Below, in pieces: positions 1 to 8,715 of a stretch of DNA of 64,000 nucleotides; the first letter of the stretch is position 1; every line of letters begins with the position of its first letter. The notes beneath the pieces were generated by a model. The model did no database searches. It was not told where the DNA came from and worked only from the letters and a program-made list of their open reading frames with translations. Where the stretch lies: the NCBI GenBank assembly GCA_964502175.1, contig CAZCVE010000029.1, positions 1 to 64,000 on the forward strand. The letters are read 5' to 3'. Both the position numbers and the translations under genes were made by a program. The stretch is from JAFLCL01 sp964502175. Lineage in GTDB: Bacteria; Myxococcota_A; Polyangia; Polyangiales; Sandaracinaceae.

Positions 1-220
1 GGTCGAGATCTTTCATGTAGTCGGAGATGTCGAGCGCGTCCTCGTCGGTGTCGACGCGCAGGTCCTGATGCATGTGCGTCGACATGACGGACCACGCGAC
101 GGGCTTCACGCCGGGGTGCTTCTCGCAGGCGTGCTGCAAGGCCTTCGCGATGATGATCATCGTCTCGGGATCGGGCCGCATGAGCATCTCGTCGCCCGCG
201 CACCATCGGAGCTGAGCCAT
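1..220 (-). CDS. REP-associated (Y1/IS200-like) transposase, cut by the window edge
   Basis: Only the first 73 codons are inside the window; the gene runs off the left edge. The ATG at 220 is preceded by GGAGG at a good distance (about 8 bases). The stretch VAWSVMSTHMHQDLRV carries an HxH motif (HMH) on a hydrophobic strand, the metal-binding HUH signature of Y1 transposases. It lines up with the AYVIMSNHWHLIVRL stretch of the complete transposase at 51198-52121. Family knowledge: such proteins (RAYTs) nick single-stranded DNA at REP hairpins. A REP-like palindrome lies 87 bases upstream of the start, as in the second copy. The catalytic Tyr would lie outside the window, so integrity cannot be judged. 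Confidence 0.7.
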   Translation of the reverse strand, partial: MAQLRWCAGDEMLMRPDPETMIIIAKALQHACEKHPGVKPVAWSVMSTHMHQDLRVDTDEDALDISDYMKDLD

Positions 221-306
221 GACCAAGACCTCCACGCGCTCGCGCTGAGCGTCGTGAAGATCCTGGTGCACGACCCACGCCGGGCCTTGGCCACTCGAAC
301 GTCGAG

Positions 307-364
307 GAATTCGAACGAGATCTGGCGGGCTGGCGGACGCCTGGCGGGCACTTCCGCCAGACGC
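307..364 (-). repeat. REP-like palindromic element, copy A
   Basis: A 58-base segment that recurs at 52173-52230 with 48 of 58 positions identical. It contains a perfect 7-bp inverted repeat with a 6-base loop, CTGGCGG/CCGCCAG, at 341-360, and two further TGGCGG units upstream. It starts GAATTCGAACGAGATCTGG. It lies between the stop of the phospholipase-D gene (373) and the start of the Y1 transposase (220), in the same relation to the transposase as copy B. The hairpin might also end transcription of the gene upstream. Confidence 0.75.
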
Positions 365-372
365 CGGGCGAC

Positions 373-1728
373 TCAGGGACGCACGGCCGACGCCCGAACG
401 TGCTCCCAGTCCGCGAGGAACGCATCGAACACCGCGTCGTCCTCGACGCGCAGCTGCGTCTCGTCGTTCTCCGTGAGCGCCGGTCCCGTCCAGTTGTGCG
501 AGCCCGTGAACACGAGCCGGCGGTGCGCGCCCGAGTCCGCGTAGTTCGCGTCGATCAGCATGTACTTCGAGTGCAGTGACCACCCACCGCCGCGCTCCGG
601 GTACCGCGTCACCTCGACGCCGGCGCCCGTGAGCGTGGAGGCGACCGTGCCGCCGAGGGGGATCTCCGCGTCGCCAGCGACGACCCGCACGTCGCAGCCC
701 TCGCGTGCCCGCGCCGCGAGCGCGTCGGCCACCTCGCTGCGCGCGTTCGTGAAGAACGCCATCGCGACACGGATGCGCGCGGTGCGATCGCACGTGACGT
801 TGTCGAGGATCGACACGCTCGTGTCGCCGCCCGTCGCGCGCGGGAAGAAGTAGACGCGCGTCGCGAGATCGCCGTCGTCGATCCGGTAGTAGTTCGGGTT
901 CTCGATGTCCGCGAACATGTCGGTCCACGTGCGCTCGTAGCCGGCGAACAGCGCCGCGTCGCCGCGGATGATCACGGCGTTGTTGTGCATCGTGAGCTGC
1001 GTCGTCGTCAGGTTGTGCGACGCCTGCAGCACCACGTCCCGCGAGCCGTCGGACAGCTCGGAGAAGAGGAACGTCTTGTGGTGCATGATGCCCGAGCCGA
1101 GGCAAGACGAGCCCGGCGCATCGCACACGTGCACGTTCGCGGCGCCGAGCGCGTCGACGAGCGTGCCGACCTCGCTCCCGAGCGTTCCGTCGGCGTCGCC
1201 GTCGAACACGATGCGCACGTCCACGCCGCGCGCCGCCGCGCGCACCAGCGCGTCCGACGGCGGGCCGCGCGTGAACGTGTAGATCGCGACGCGGATCCGC
1301 GAGCCCGGCACGGCCATGTCGATCAGCGAGACGATGCGATCCTCGACCGCCGTGCTGCGCTCGTTGCCCGCCGGACGGCGCGAGAAGACGGTCTCGAACG
1401 CGCCGGGCGGCACGCGGAACGCATCGATCGGCGAGAACGCGTCATCGCTCGGCGCGACGAACGCATCGGTCCCGGGCGCGACGAACGCATCGATCCCTGG
1501 AGCGACGAACGCGTCGACGGTCGGATCGATGAACGCGTCGACCGCAGGATCGCGGAAGGCGTCGATCGATGGATCCACGCGCGCATCCCCGGCGATCGGT
1601 GCGTCTCGTTCGGGCGCCGGTCCCGTGTCGTCGAAAGACGTCGGCCCATCGCACGCCGAGAGCACGGCGCAGACGGCGATGAGAGGGACCAGACGGAGGC
1701 GCGAGCGCATGGGCCAGGAGCAACGCAT
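373..1728 (-). CDS. Phospholipase D-like lipoprotein with two HKD-type motifs
   Basis: A 451-residue protein with a lipoprotein signal ending in LSAC (Cys26). An Asp/Ala/Phe-rich linker of degenerate 9-residue units (VDAF..P) follows at about 56-103, then two PLD half-domains. The second half has a full motif, H386-S-K388 with Asp393 (LHSKYMLID) and GSHNWTG downstream. The first half has H216-H-K218, but the usual Asp is replaced by Ser (HHKTFLFS), followed by ASHNLTT. Members of this family cleave phosphodiesters in phospholipids or nucleic acids through a covalent His intermediate; the lipobox places this one on the cell envelope. The substrate cannot be told. ATG 1728 is used; Met7 (1710) is an alternative that gives a more usual signal peptide. 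Confidence 0.85.
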   Translation of the reverse strand: MRCSWPMRSRLRLVPLIAVCAVLSACDGPTSFDDTGPAPERDAPIAGDARVDPSIDAFRDPAVDAFIDPTVDAFVAPGIDAFVAPGTDAFVAPSDDAFSPIDAFRVPPGAFETVFSRRPAGNERSTAVEDRIVSLIDMAVPGSRIRVAIYTFTRGPPSDALVRAAARGVDVRIVFDGDADGTLGSEVGTLVDALGAANVHVCDAPGSSCLGSGIMHHKTFLFSELSDGSRDVVLQASHNLTTTQLTMHNNAVIIRGDAALFAGYERTWTDMFADIENPNYYRIDDGDLATRVYFFPRATGGDTSVSILDNVTCDRTARIRVAMAFFTNARSEVADALAARAREGCDVRVVAGDAEIPLGGTVASTLTGAGVEVTRYPERGGGWSLHSKYMLIDANYADSGAHRRLVFTGSHNWTGPALTENDETQLRVEDDAVFDAFLADWEHVRASAVRP

Positions 1729-1939
1729 GCGACGAGGCTACCCCGCGAGCCGCGTGTGAACGGCTCGGAGATCGAGGGGATCCATCCGCTCCCCGCTCGT
1801 GTCGAACCCCGCGAGCACGAGGGACCGGCTGCCGGACGCGATCGCTGTCACCTGTCTGTCAGGTTTTCTCTCCGCGACTTTTCCTACTCGACATCCGTTC
1901 ACCTCGCGCCGCGCGCGCCGCGCTAGAACCGCGCCCACC

Positions 1940-4831
1940 ATGGCCTTGGACCAGATCGAGATCTTCGGAGCGCGTGAGCACAACCTGAAGGTCGATCACC
2001 TCGTCCTCCCGAAGAATGCGCTGGTCGTGCTCACCGGCCCGAGCGGCTCGGGCAAGTCGAGCCTCGCGTTCGACACGCTCTACGCCGAGGGGCAGCGGCG
2101 CTATGTCGAGAGCCTGTCGGCGTACGCACGGCAGTTCCTCGGTCGGCTCGATCGACCTGCGGTCGAGAAGCTGCGTGGCCTGTCGCCGACGATCGCGATC
2201 GAGCAGAAGAGCGCGAGCGGCAACCCACGCTCGACCGTCGGCACCATCACCGAGATCCACGACTACTTCCGCGTGCTCTACGCGCGCGCAGGAACGCAGC
2301 ACTGTCACGTGTGCGGCAAGGTCGTCGTCGGGCGCAGCGTCGACGAGATCGTGCGCGACGTGCTCGCGCTCGAAGAGACGTGGGGCGCCGCGCGGGCCGT
2401 CGTGCTCGCGCCCATCGCGAAGAACCGCAAGGGTGAGTTCAAGGACGTCTTCGACGGCCTCCGCGCACAGGGCTTCGTGCGCGTGCGGCTCGACGGCGCG
2501 GTCGTCCGCCTCGAAGACGACATCGTCCTCGACAAGAAGAAGAAGCACGACGTCGAGGTGGTGATCGATCGCGTCTCGCTCGCGAAGAGCGAGCGCCGCC
2601 GCCTGACCGAGGCCGTCGAGCTCGCGCTCAAGACGGGTCATGGCGAGATCCGCGTGGAGCCCGAGACCGACGCATCACCCAAGGCGAGCGGCGCTCGCAG
2701 CAAGGCCGCGAAGCCTCCGCTCGGCATCGACTTCTCGGAGAGTCGTCAGTGCTGCGGCGTGAGCTATCCCGCGCTCTCGCCCGCGAGCTTCTCGTTCAAC
2801 GGTCCGCTCGGGATGTGCCAGAAGTGCCACGGCCTCGGCACCGTCCTCGAGATCGATCCCGAGCTCATCGTCCCCGATCCGACGCTCTCGATCCGCGCAG
2901 GCGCCATCCAGCCCTGGGCCACGAGCGTGGGGCGCGGCGAGGGCTGGACGTTCCGCATCATCGAGGCGATGTCGAAGGCGACCGGCGTCGACCTCGACGT
3001 CCCGTGGAAGAAGCTCCCGGCCAAGCAGCGACAGCAGGTCCTCTACGGGCTCGAGGGCGGCAAGGTCCGCGTGCAGTGGGGCAAGGAGGGCAGCGAGAAC
3101 CACGGCAGCTGGGCCATCCGGTTCCACGGCGTGATCCCGCAGCTGATGCGCCGCTACCAGGAGACGACCTCCGAGAAGATGCGCGAGCAGTACGCGAAGT
3201 ACCTGCGCGACCTGCCGTGCGACGCGTGCGAGGGGCGACGCATGCGTCCGGAGTCGCTCGCCGTGAAGGTCGCCGGCAAGAGCGTCGCGGATGTCTCCGG
3301 GATGTCGGTCGGTGACTGCAGCGCGTTCTTCAAGGCGCTCGCCCTCCCGAAGAACCAGACCGCGATCGCCGAGGGTGTGCTGCGCGAGATCCACGCGCGC
3401 CTCGGCTTCCTGCTCAACGTCGGCCTCGAGTACCTCACGCTCGATCGCTCGGCGACGACGCTCTCGGGCGGTGAAGCGCAGCGCATTCGCCTCGCGAGCC
3501 AGCTCGGCAGCGAGCTCTCCGGCGTGATGTACGTGCTCGACGAGCCGTCGATCGGTCTCCACGCGCGCGACAACGAGCGCCTGCTCCGAACGCTCGAGGG
3601 GCTACGCGATCTCGGCAACTCGGTGCTCGTCGTCGAGCACGACGAAGAGACGATCCGCGCCGCTGATCACGTCGTCGACTTCGGGCCCGGCGCGGGCACG
3701 CAGGGCGGCTATGTCGTCTTCAGCGGACCACCTTCGGCGCTCGCCACCAAGGCTGCGCTCGCGAAGTCCGAGACCGCCCAGTTCTTGAAGGGCGTGCGCC
3801 GCATCGAGGGCCCTTCCTCGCGCCGCAAGCCCAAGGGCGCGATCACCATCAAGAACGCGCGTGAACACAACCTCAAGGGCGTCGACGTCACGATCCCGCT
3901 CGGCGTGCTCGTCGGCATCACCGGCGTGTCGGGCGCGGGCAAGAGCTCGCTCATCAACGGCATCTTGTTGCCAGCGCTCTCCCGCACGCTCCATCGCGGC
4001 ACGGACAGCGTCGGCCTGCACGACGCGATCGAGGGCATCGCGAACGTCGACAAGATCGTCGCGATCAACCAGCAGCCGATCGGCCGCACGCCGCGCTCGA
4101 ACCCCGGCACCTACACCAAGGCGTTCGACGAGATCCGCAGCGTGTTCGCGCAGCTCCCCGAGGCGAAGTCGCGCGGCTACGACGCAGCGCGCTTCTCGTT
4201 CAACCTCAAGGGCGGTCGCTGCGAGTCGTGTCAGGGCGATGGCGTGGTGAAGGTGGAGATGCACTTCCTCTCGGACGTCTACGTGACGTGCGAGGTGTGC
4301 AACGGCCGCCGCTACAACGACGAGACGCTCGCCGTGACGTTCAAGGGCAAGAGCATCTCGGACATCCTCGACACGCCGATCTCGGAGTGCTTCACGCTCT
4401 TCTCCGCGCACCCGACGCTCGCGCGCATCCTCCAGATGCTGAACGAGGTGGGCCTCGGCTACATGAAGATCGGCCAGTCCGCGACGACGGTCTCGGGTGG
4501 CGAAGCGCAGCGCATCAAGCTCTCCCGCGAGCTCGCGCGCACACAGACGGGCCGCACGCTCTACGTGCTCGACGAGCCCACGACGGGCCTGCACTTCTCA
4601 GACGTGGAGCGCCTGCTCGGCGTGCTCCAGCGCCTCGTCGAGCAAGGCAACAGCGTCCTCGTGATCGAGCATCACCTCGACGTGATCCGCACGTGCGACT
4701 GGCTCATCGACCTCGGCCCCGAGGGCGGCGAAGGCGGAGGCCGCGTGATCGCGGAAGGCACGCCCGAGAAGGTCGCGAAGGTGAAGTCGTCCTACACGGG
4801 AAAGTTCCTCGCCCCGCTGCTCACGCGCTGA
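1940..4831 (+). CDS. uvrA: Excinuclease ABC subunit A (UvrA)
   Basis: A 963-residue DNA-damage sensor of nucleotide excision repair, close to the usual 940. Two ABC ATPase modules are plain: Walker A GPSGSGKSS (about 33) and GVSGAGKSS (about 662), signatures LSGGEAQRIRL (about 508) and VSGGEAQRIKL (about 851), and Walker B in VLDEPSIGLHARDN and VLDEPTTGLHFSD. Zinc modules include CHVC near 121 and CESC...CEVC near 761-784. At the middle zinc site the downstream pair CQKC is present, but the upstream pair reads SRQCCGVSY instead of the usual CPxCGYS, so one ligand seems moved or missing. The ATG at 1940 was chosen because homology begins with MALDQIEIFGAREHNLK; the open frame extends upstream without family similarity. 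No strong Shine-Dalgarno is visible. It is transcribed alone. Confidence 0.97.
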   Translation: MALDQIEIFGAREHNLKVDHLVLPKNALVVLTGPSGSGKSSLAFDTLYAEGQRRYVESLSAYARQFLGRLDRPAVEKLRGLSPTIAIEQKSASGNPRSTVGTITEIHDYFRVLYARAGTQHCHVCGKVVVGRSVDEIVRDVLALEETWGAARAVVLAPIAKNRKGEFKDVFDGLRAQGFVRVRLDGAVVRLEDDIVLDKKKKHDVEVVIDRVSLAKSERRRLTEAVELALKTGHGEIRVEPETDASPKASGARSKAAKPPLGIDFSESRQCCGVSYPALSPASFSFNGPLGMCQKCHGLGTVLEIDPELIVPDPTLSIRAGAIQPWATSVGRGEGWTFRIIEAMSKATGVDLDVPWKKLPAKQRQQVLYGLEGGKVRVQWGKEGSENHGSWAIRFHGVIPQLMRRYQETTSEKMREQYAKYLRDLPCDACEGRRMRPESLAVKVAGKSVADVSGMSVGDCSAFFKALALPKNQTAIAEGVLREIHARLGFLLNVGLEYLTLDRSATTLSGGEAQRIRLASQLGSELSGVMYVLDEPSIGLHARDNERLLRTLEGLRDLGNSVLVVEHDEETIRAADHVVDFGPGAGTQGGYVVFSGPPSALATKAALAKSETAQFLKGVRRIEGPSSRRKPKGAITIKNAREHNLKGVDVTIPLGVLVGITGVSGAGKSSLINGILLPALSRTLHRGTDSVGLHDAIEGIANVDKIVAINQQPIGRTPRSNPGTYTKAFDEIRSVFAQLPEAKSRGYDAARFSFNLKGGRCESCQGDGVVKVEMHFLSDVYVTCEVCNGRRYNDETLAVTFKGKSISDILDTPISECFTLFSAHPTLARILQMLNEVGLGYMKIGQSATTVSGGEAQRIKLSRELARTQTGRTLYVLDEPTTGLHFSDVERLLGVLQRLVEQGNSVLVIEHHLDVIRTCDWLIDLGPEGGEGGGRVIAEGTPEKVAKVKSSYTGKFLAPLLTR

Positions 4832-5103
4832 GGGCCGACCTCGCCGCTCGACCGCCGCGAGGGCAGCCGAGGGCAGCCGAGAGCATCGATCCCGACCTGC
4901 TCCACGCGCAGACGATCGCCGACGAGCTCGTCGCGATGCGATCGCCCGCGCAGCCCGCACCGACAACTCACTGACGCTCGCGCGCATCGCCTCACGAAAA
5001 CGTCGATCGAACGCATGGCACATCGCGTGCTGAACGTGGTGCCATTCATCAGTCGCAGCGCGCGGGGCCTCGTCACCGGCTCTCGCAGGAAAGGGGCTCG
5101 TCG

Positions 5104-6078
5104 ATGCACGCACGAGATCGTCACTCGTTGATCGGTTCGCTGTTCGCCTCGAGCGTGCTCGCCACCGGATGCGGCGCGACGCACTCGTCGGGTGATGACG
5201 CAGGGCTCGGAGCGATCGATGCGCCAGGCATCATCGCGATCGACGTCTACGTGCCGCCGGGTGTGGACGCGGACCTGCGCATCGACGCCGCGTTCGTCGA
5301 GGACGACGTGTACGTGCCGCCCGGTGTCGATGGTGCGATCCCACCTCGTCCAGACGCGGCGACCTCGCGGCCCGACGCGTGGACGTCGGGGCCGACCTCC
5401 GAGGTCGGTACGCCGTGCACGACTGACGCAGAGTGTCCGGGCCTCTTCTGCTCGCCGCTCGGCACGGGGCTCGGCTACTGCTCGTGGGTCTGCTCCGACG
5501 CGATGCCGTGTCCCGGCAGCTCGACGTGCGTGATGTTCGATCCGAGCGCCTCGTACGGCTACTGCCTCGCGCCGTGCACCGCGGGCGGCGAGGCGTGCGC
5601 GCCGGGCAACCGCTGCCAGTCGGGCCTCGCGGACGTGGACGTCTGCTACCCCGGCTGCACGACGAGCGCCGACTGCGATCCGGGTCAGGAGTGCGGCATG
5701 GGCATCAGCGGCATCGACACGTGCTTCTCGCCTGTGGGCGAGACGGGACAGCCGTGCGTCGACGCAGGCGAGTGCCCCGAGCTCGGCTACTGCCTCGACG
5801 AGCCGACGTGGGGCACGCCAGGCGGCAGCTGCACCACGTTCTGTGATCTCGCGAGCGGCAGCGGCTGCGAGATCGGAACGACCTGCGTGGCGTGGGGCTT
5901 CATGAGCGGCGCGGGCGCGTGCATCCCGACCTGCGACGACACGACGCCATGTCGCGACGGCTACGACTGCGTCTCGACGGGATCGGGAAGACCTCGCGCT
6001 TGCGTCGCTCGCTGCTCGGACGACTCCGTCTGCACGGGCGATCGCGAGTGCAACTTCGTCACGGGCCGCTGCGGCTGA
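5104..6078 (+). CDS. Cys-rich lipoprotein
   Basis: A 324-residue protein with a signal peptide and lipobox (ATGC, about residue 22). An Asp/Ala/Pro linker with two copies of VYVPPGVD follows, at about 44-80. From about 100 to the end there are repeated Cys modules of the form C..DAECP..FC, C.SGLADVDVCYPGC and C.RDGYDC, with the even spacing expected of disulfide-bonded extracellular repeats. A GGAAAGGGG Shine-Dalgarno lies eight bases before the ATG. Function is not recognised. Similar Cys-module lipoproteins are common in myxobacteria, where they are presumed to be surface exposed. It stands between uvrA and a small unknown gene with no obvious operon partner. Confidence 0.8.
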   Translation: MHARDRHSLIGSLFASSVLATGCGATHSSGDDAGLGAIDAPGIIAIDVYVPPGVDADLRIDAAFVEDDVYVPPGVDGAIPPRPDAATSRPDAWTSGPTSEVGTPCTTDAECPGLFCSPLGTGLGYCSWVCSDAMPCPGSSTCVMFDPSASYGYCLAPCTAGGEACAPGNRCQSGLADVDVCYPGCTTSADCDPGQECGMGISGIDTCFSPVGETGQPCVDAGECPELGYCLDEPTWGTPGGSCTTFCDLASGSGCEIGTTCVAWGFMSGAGACIPTCDDTTPCRDGYDCVSTGSGRPRACVARCSDDSVCTGDRECNFVTGRCG

Positions 6079-6157
6079 GCGCGCCCGAGATTTCGCGCTC
6101 CCCGCCGCGCCGCCCGGAGTAAGCTCCGGCGGCTCGCAACGAGCACGGGAGGTAGCG

Positions 6158-6562
6158 ATGGCATCCACGGCGTACGAGATCACCGGGTCCTTGGGCAACG
6201 TCGTCTCCGATGACGAGATCCTCTTTCCGAACCTCCTCTCGAACGTCGCGGTGACCTGCCGCGTCGGTGGCGGTCTCGTCGGCGCGAACCTCTCGCTCAA
6301 CGATCGCGCCAAGCTCGCGGAGTTCGTCACCTACGTGGTCTGCCGCTACGGCCGCCCGAGCGACGTGTTCGTGGCTGGTCCCGTGCTGGGTGCGCACAAC
6401 CTGAACGCCTTCGCGAGCTTCCTCTGCCCCATCCTCGTGCTCGACACATCGGGGGGGTCCGACGTCCGCGCCAAGACCAGCAACGGCTCGCTCTCGTTCG
6501 CCCTGCGCCCCAACGCTGGCGCTGGGTTCAGCAACGTCTCCCTCGATCGCTTCATCGGCTGA
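6158..6562 (+). CDS. Conserved-looking unknown protein
   Basis: A 134-residue protein preceded by a good Shine-Dalgarno (GGGAGG, about 6 bases before the ATG). It has no signal peptide or membrane segment and a balanced composition (SLGNVVSDDEILFPNLLSNVAV; VFVAGPVLGAHNLNAF), so it should be a folded cytoplasmic protein. I do not recognise the family. The third-position G/C bias matches the neighbours, which supports real coding. The tandem repeat at 6641-6745 follows its stop. Confidence 0.6.
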   Translation: MASTAYEITGSLGNVVSDDEILFPNLLSNVAVTCRVGGGLVGANLSLNDRAKLAEFVTYVVCRYGRPSDVFVAGPVLGAHNLNAFASFLCPILVLDTSGGSDVRAKTSNGSLSFALRPNAGAGFSNVSLDRFIG

Positions 6563-6640
6563 CCGACGCGCGGTCGTCTTCGGCTCGCGATCCCAACGCA
6601 CACCGCCCGGTGCACGCGGAGCCTGACGCTCCCGGCATCG

Positions 6641-6745
6641 GGCGGACTCGTCTCTGGCGGGTTCGTCTCCGGCGGGTTCGTCTCTGGCGGGTTCGTCTCT
6701 GGCGGGTTCGTCTCTGGCGGGTTCGTCTCTGGCGGATTTCGCGTC
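6641..6745 (+). repeat. 15-bp tandem repeat array upstream of the transketolase-like gene
   Basis: Six contiguous units of GGCGGGTTCGTCTCT (with minor changes in the first two) followed by a decayed seventh. The array ends about 43 bases before the GTG start of the transketolase-like gene. Each unit contains the CTGGCGG core that also forms the REP-like palindromes at 341 and 52207. The 15-base period keeps reading frames open (a minus-strand reading repeats NPPET), but no start or Shine-Dalgarno supports translation. Confidence 0.85.
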
Positions 6746-6787
6746 CGGCGTTCCGCCCTCGGGGCCACCCTGCTAGGGTCGCGCGCC

Positions 6788-8713
6788 GTGGCCAACGAGA
6801 CCTTCCCCATCGACCTCCGCGCGCTCCGTCCCCTCACCCTCGATCCGAGCGCCAAGGCGCTGACGACCGAGCAGAAGGACGCGCTCGCAGAGGACATCCA
6901 GCGCTGTCGTGACGCGATCGTGTTCTTCACGGCGCTCTCGGGTGCGCGCGGTCTGTCGGGGCACAGCGGCGGTGCCTTCGACACCGTGCCCGAGGTGTTG
7001 ATCGTTCGCGCGCTCGCGCGCGGCGGAGCGTCGATCGTGCCCACGTTCTACGACGAGGCCGGTCACCGCGTGGCCACGCAGTACCTCTTGAGCGTGCTCG
7101 ACGGACACATGCCGGCGGAGCGCTTGATGCACTACCGCGAGTTCGACAGCGGCCTGCCGGGGCACCCCGAGAAGCACTTCACGCCGGGCGTCGAGTTCAG
7201 CTCGGGACGCCTCGGTCACATGTGGCCGTTCGTGAACGGCGTCGCGCTCGCGAGCCCCGGCAAGGCCGTGGTGATGCTCGGCTCGGACGGCAGCCAGATG
7301 GAGGGCAACGATGCCGAGGCCGCGCGCCTCGCGGTCGGCCTCGGCCTGAACGTGAAGATCCTCGTCGACGACAACGACGTGACGATCGCGGGTCATCCGC
7401 GCGAGTACATGCCGGGCTACGACGTCGTGAAGACGCTCGCGGGCCATGGCCTGCCGACCGAGACGGCCGACGGCGAGAACCTCGACGAGCTCTACGGCGC
7501 GCTCCAGCGCGCGTTCGCCGCGGAGGGTCCGCGCGCGGTCGTGATCCGTCGCAAGATCGCGCCGGGCGTCGTCGGCGCAGAGGGCAACCCGCACGCGCAC
7601 GAGGTGCTCAAGACGGAGGTCGCGATCAAGTACCTCGAGCCGCGTCACGCAGCGGCCGTCGAGATCCTCCGCGCCGCCAAGGGCGACAAGAGCCCCCTCA
7701 CGTTCGAGGGCTCGAGCGGCGTCGGGAAGAACCGCGACGACTTCGGCAAGATCGTGAACGAGCTCCTCGACGCGATGAGCCCCGAGCAGCGGCTCGCGAG
7801 CGTCCGCGTGTTCGACAACGATCTCGAGGGCAGCTGCGGGCTCCATCACATCCGCAAGAAGCACCCGGGTGTGTTCGTGCGCGGCGGCATCATGGAGCGC
7901 GGCAACTTCTCCGCGGCCGCGGGCTTCGGCTCGTTCGAAGGCAAGCAGGGGATCTTCGCGACGTTCTCGGCGTTCCTCGAGATGTGCGTCAGCGAGATCA
8001 CGATGTCGCGCCTCAACCACTCGAACGTGCTCGCGCACTTCAGCCACAGCGGCGTCGACGACATGGCCGACAACACGTGCCACTTCGGCGTGAACTCGAT
8101 GTTCGCCGACGGCGGTCTCGCGCCGCACCGTTCGCCTTCTGGGGGGGGCGGCGAGGACACGACGCGCCTCTACTTCCCCGTCGATCAGCACCAGTTCGCG
8201 GCGTGCGTGCGACGCATCTTCGGCGAGCCGGGTCTGCGCTTCCTCTTCAGCACGCGCTCGGCGGTGCCCGACATCCTCGACGACGCGGGCAAGCCGCTCT
8301 TCGCGGGCAAGTCGTTCGAGCCCGGCACCGACGATCTGGTGCGCGACGCAGACGGCGGCGGCTACGTCGTCTCGTTCGGCGAGACCGTGCACCGCGCACT
8401 CGATGCCGTGATCCGCCTGCAGCGCGACGGCGTGAAGGTCGGCCTCGTGAACAAGGCCACGCTCAACGTGTACGACGAGGCGAGCATGAAGCGGCTGGCC
8501 GCTGCGCCGTTCGTGCTGGTGGCCGAGGGCTTCAACGCGAAGACGGGCCTCGGCAGTCGCTTCGGCACCGCGCTCCTCGAGCGCGGCTTCCGCGGTCGCT
8601 TCGCGCACATCGGCACGTACCGCGAAGGCGCGGGCGGCCTCTGGCAGCAGATGGGCCACCAGGGTCTCGACTCGGCGGGCATCGAGAAGTCCGTGCGGGG
8701 GCTGCTCGGCTGA
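6788..8713 (+). CDS. Divergent transketolase (thiamine diphosphate enzyme)
   Basis: A 641-residue protein with transketolase architecture. It has an N-terminal thiamine-diphosphate domain with GLSGHSGG (about 56-62) and the GSDGSQMEG...VDDND cofactor motif (166-198). A pyrimidine domain follows (FGVNSMFADGGLAPH about 435), then a C-terminal domain (VLVAEGFNAKTGLG). The family moves two-carbon units between sugar phosphates in the non-oxidative pentose phosphate pathway. The active-site surroundings depart from textbook transketolases (SGHSGG rather than SGHPG), so the true substrate may differ. The start is GTG 6788, the first codon before family similarity. A G-rich run near 8140 encodes an odd SGGGG insert just before EDTTRLYFP but does not break the frame. 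Confidence 0.85.
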   Translation: MANETFPIDLRALRPLTLDPSAKALTTEQKDALAEDIQRCRDAIVFFTALSGARGLSGHSGGAFDTVPEVLIVRALARGGASIVPTFYDEAGHRVATQYLLSVLDGHMPAERLMHYREFDSGLPGHPEKHFTPGVEFSSGRLGHMWPFVNGVALASPGKAVVMLGSDGSQMEGNDAEAARLAVGLGLNVKILVDDNDVTIAGHPREYMPGYDVVKTLAGHGLPTETADGENLDELYGALQRAFAAEGPRAVVIRRKIAPGVVGAEGNPHAHEVLKTEVAIKYLEPRHAAAVEILRAAKGDKSPLTFEGSSGVGKNRDDFGKIVNELLDAMSPEQRLASVRVFDNDLEGSCGLHHIRKKHPGVFVRGGIMERGNFSAAAGFGSFEGKQGIFATFSAFLEMCVSEITMSRLNHSNVLAHFSHSGVDDMADNTCHFGVNSMFADGGLAPHRSPSGGGGEDTTRLYFPVDQHQFAACVRRIFGEPGLRFLFSTRSAVPDILDDAGKPLFAGKSFEPGTDDLVRDADGGGYVVSFGETVHRALDAVIRLQRDGVKVGLVNKATLNVYDEASMKRLAAAPFVLVAEGFNAKTGLGSRFGTALLERGFRGRFAHIGTYREGAGGLWQQMGHQGLDSAGIEKSVRGLLG

Positions 8714-8715
8714 CC

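Noticed and set aside
6641..6745. CRISPR array
   Set aside because: Units are 15 bases and contiguous with no spacers; no cas genes nearby.
6346..7044. Minus-strand frame with NPPET repeats
   Set aside because: The repeat comes from the 15-bp intergenic array; the flanking parts are antisense to two supported genes and there is no ribosome site.
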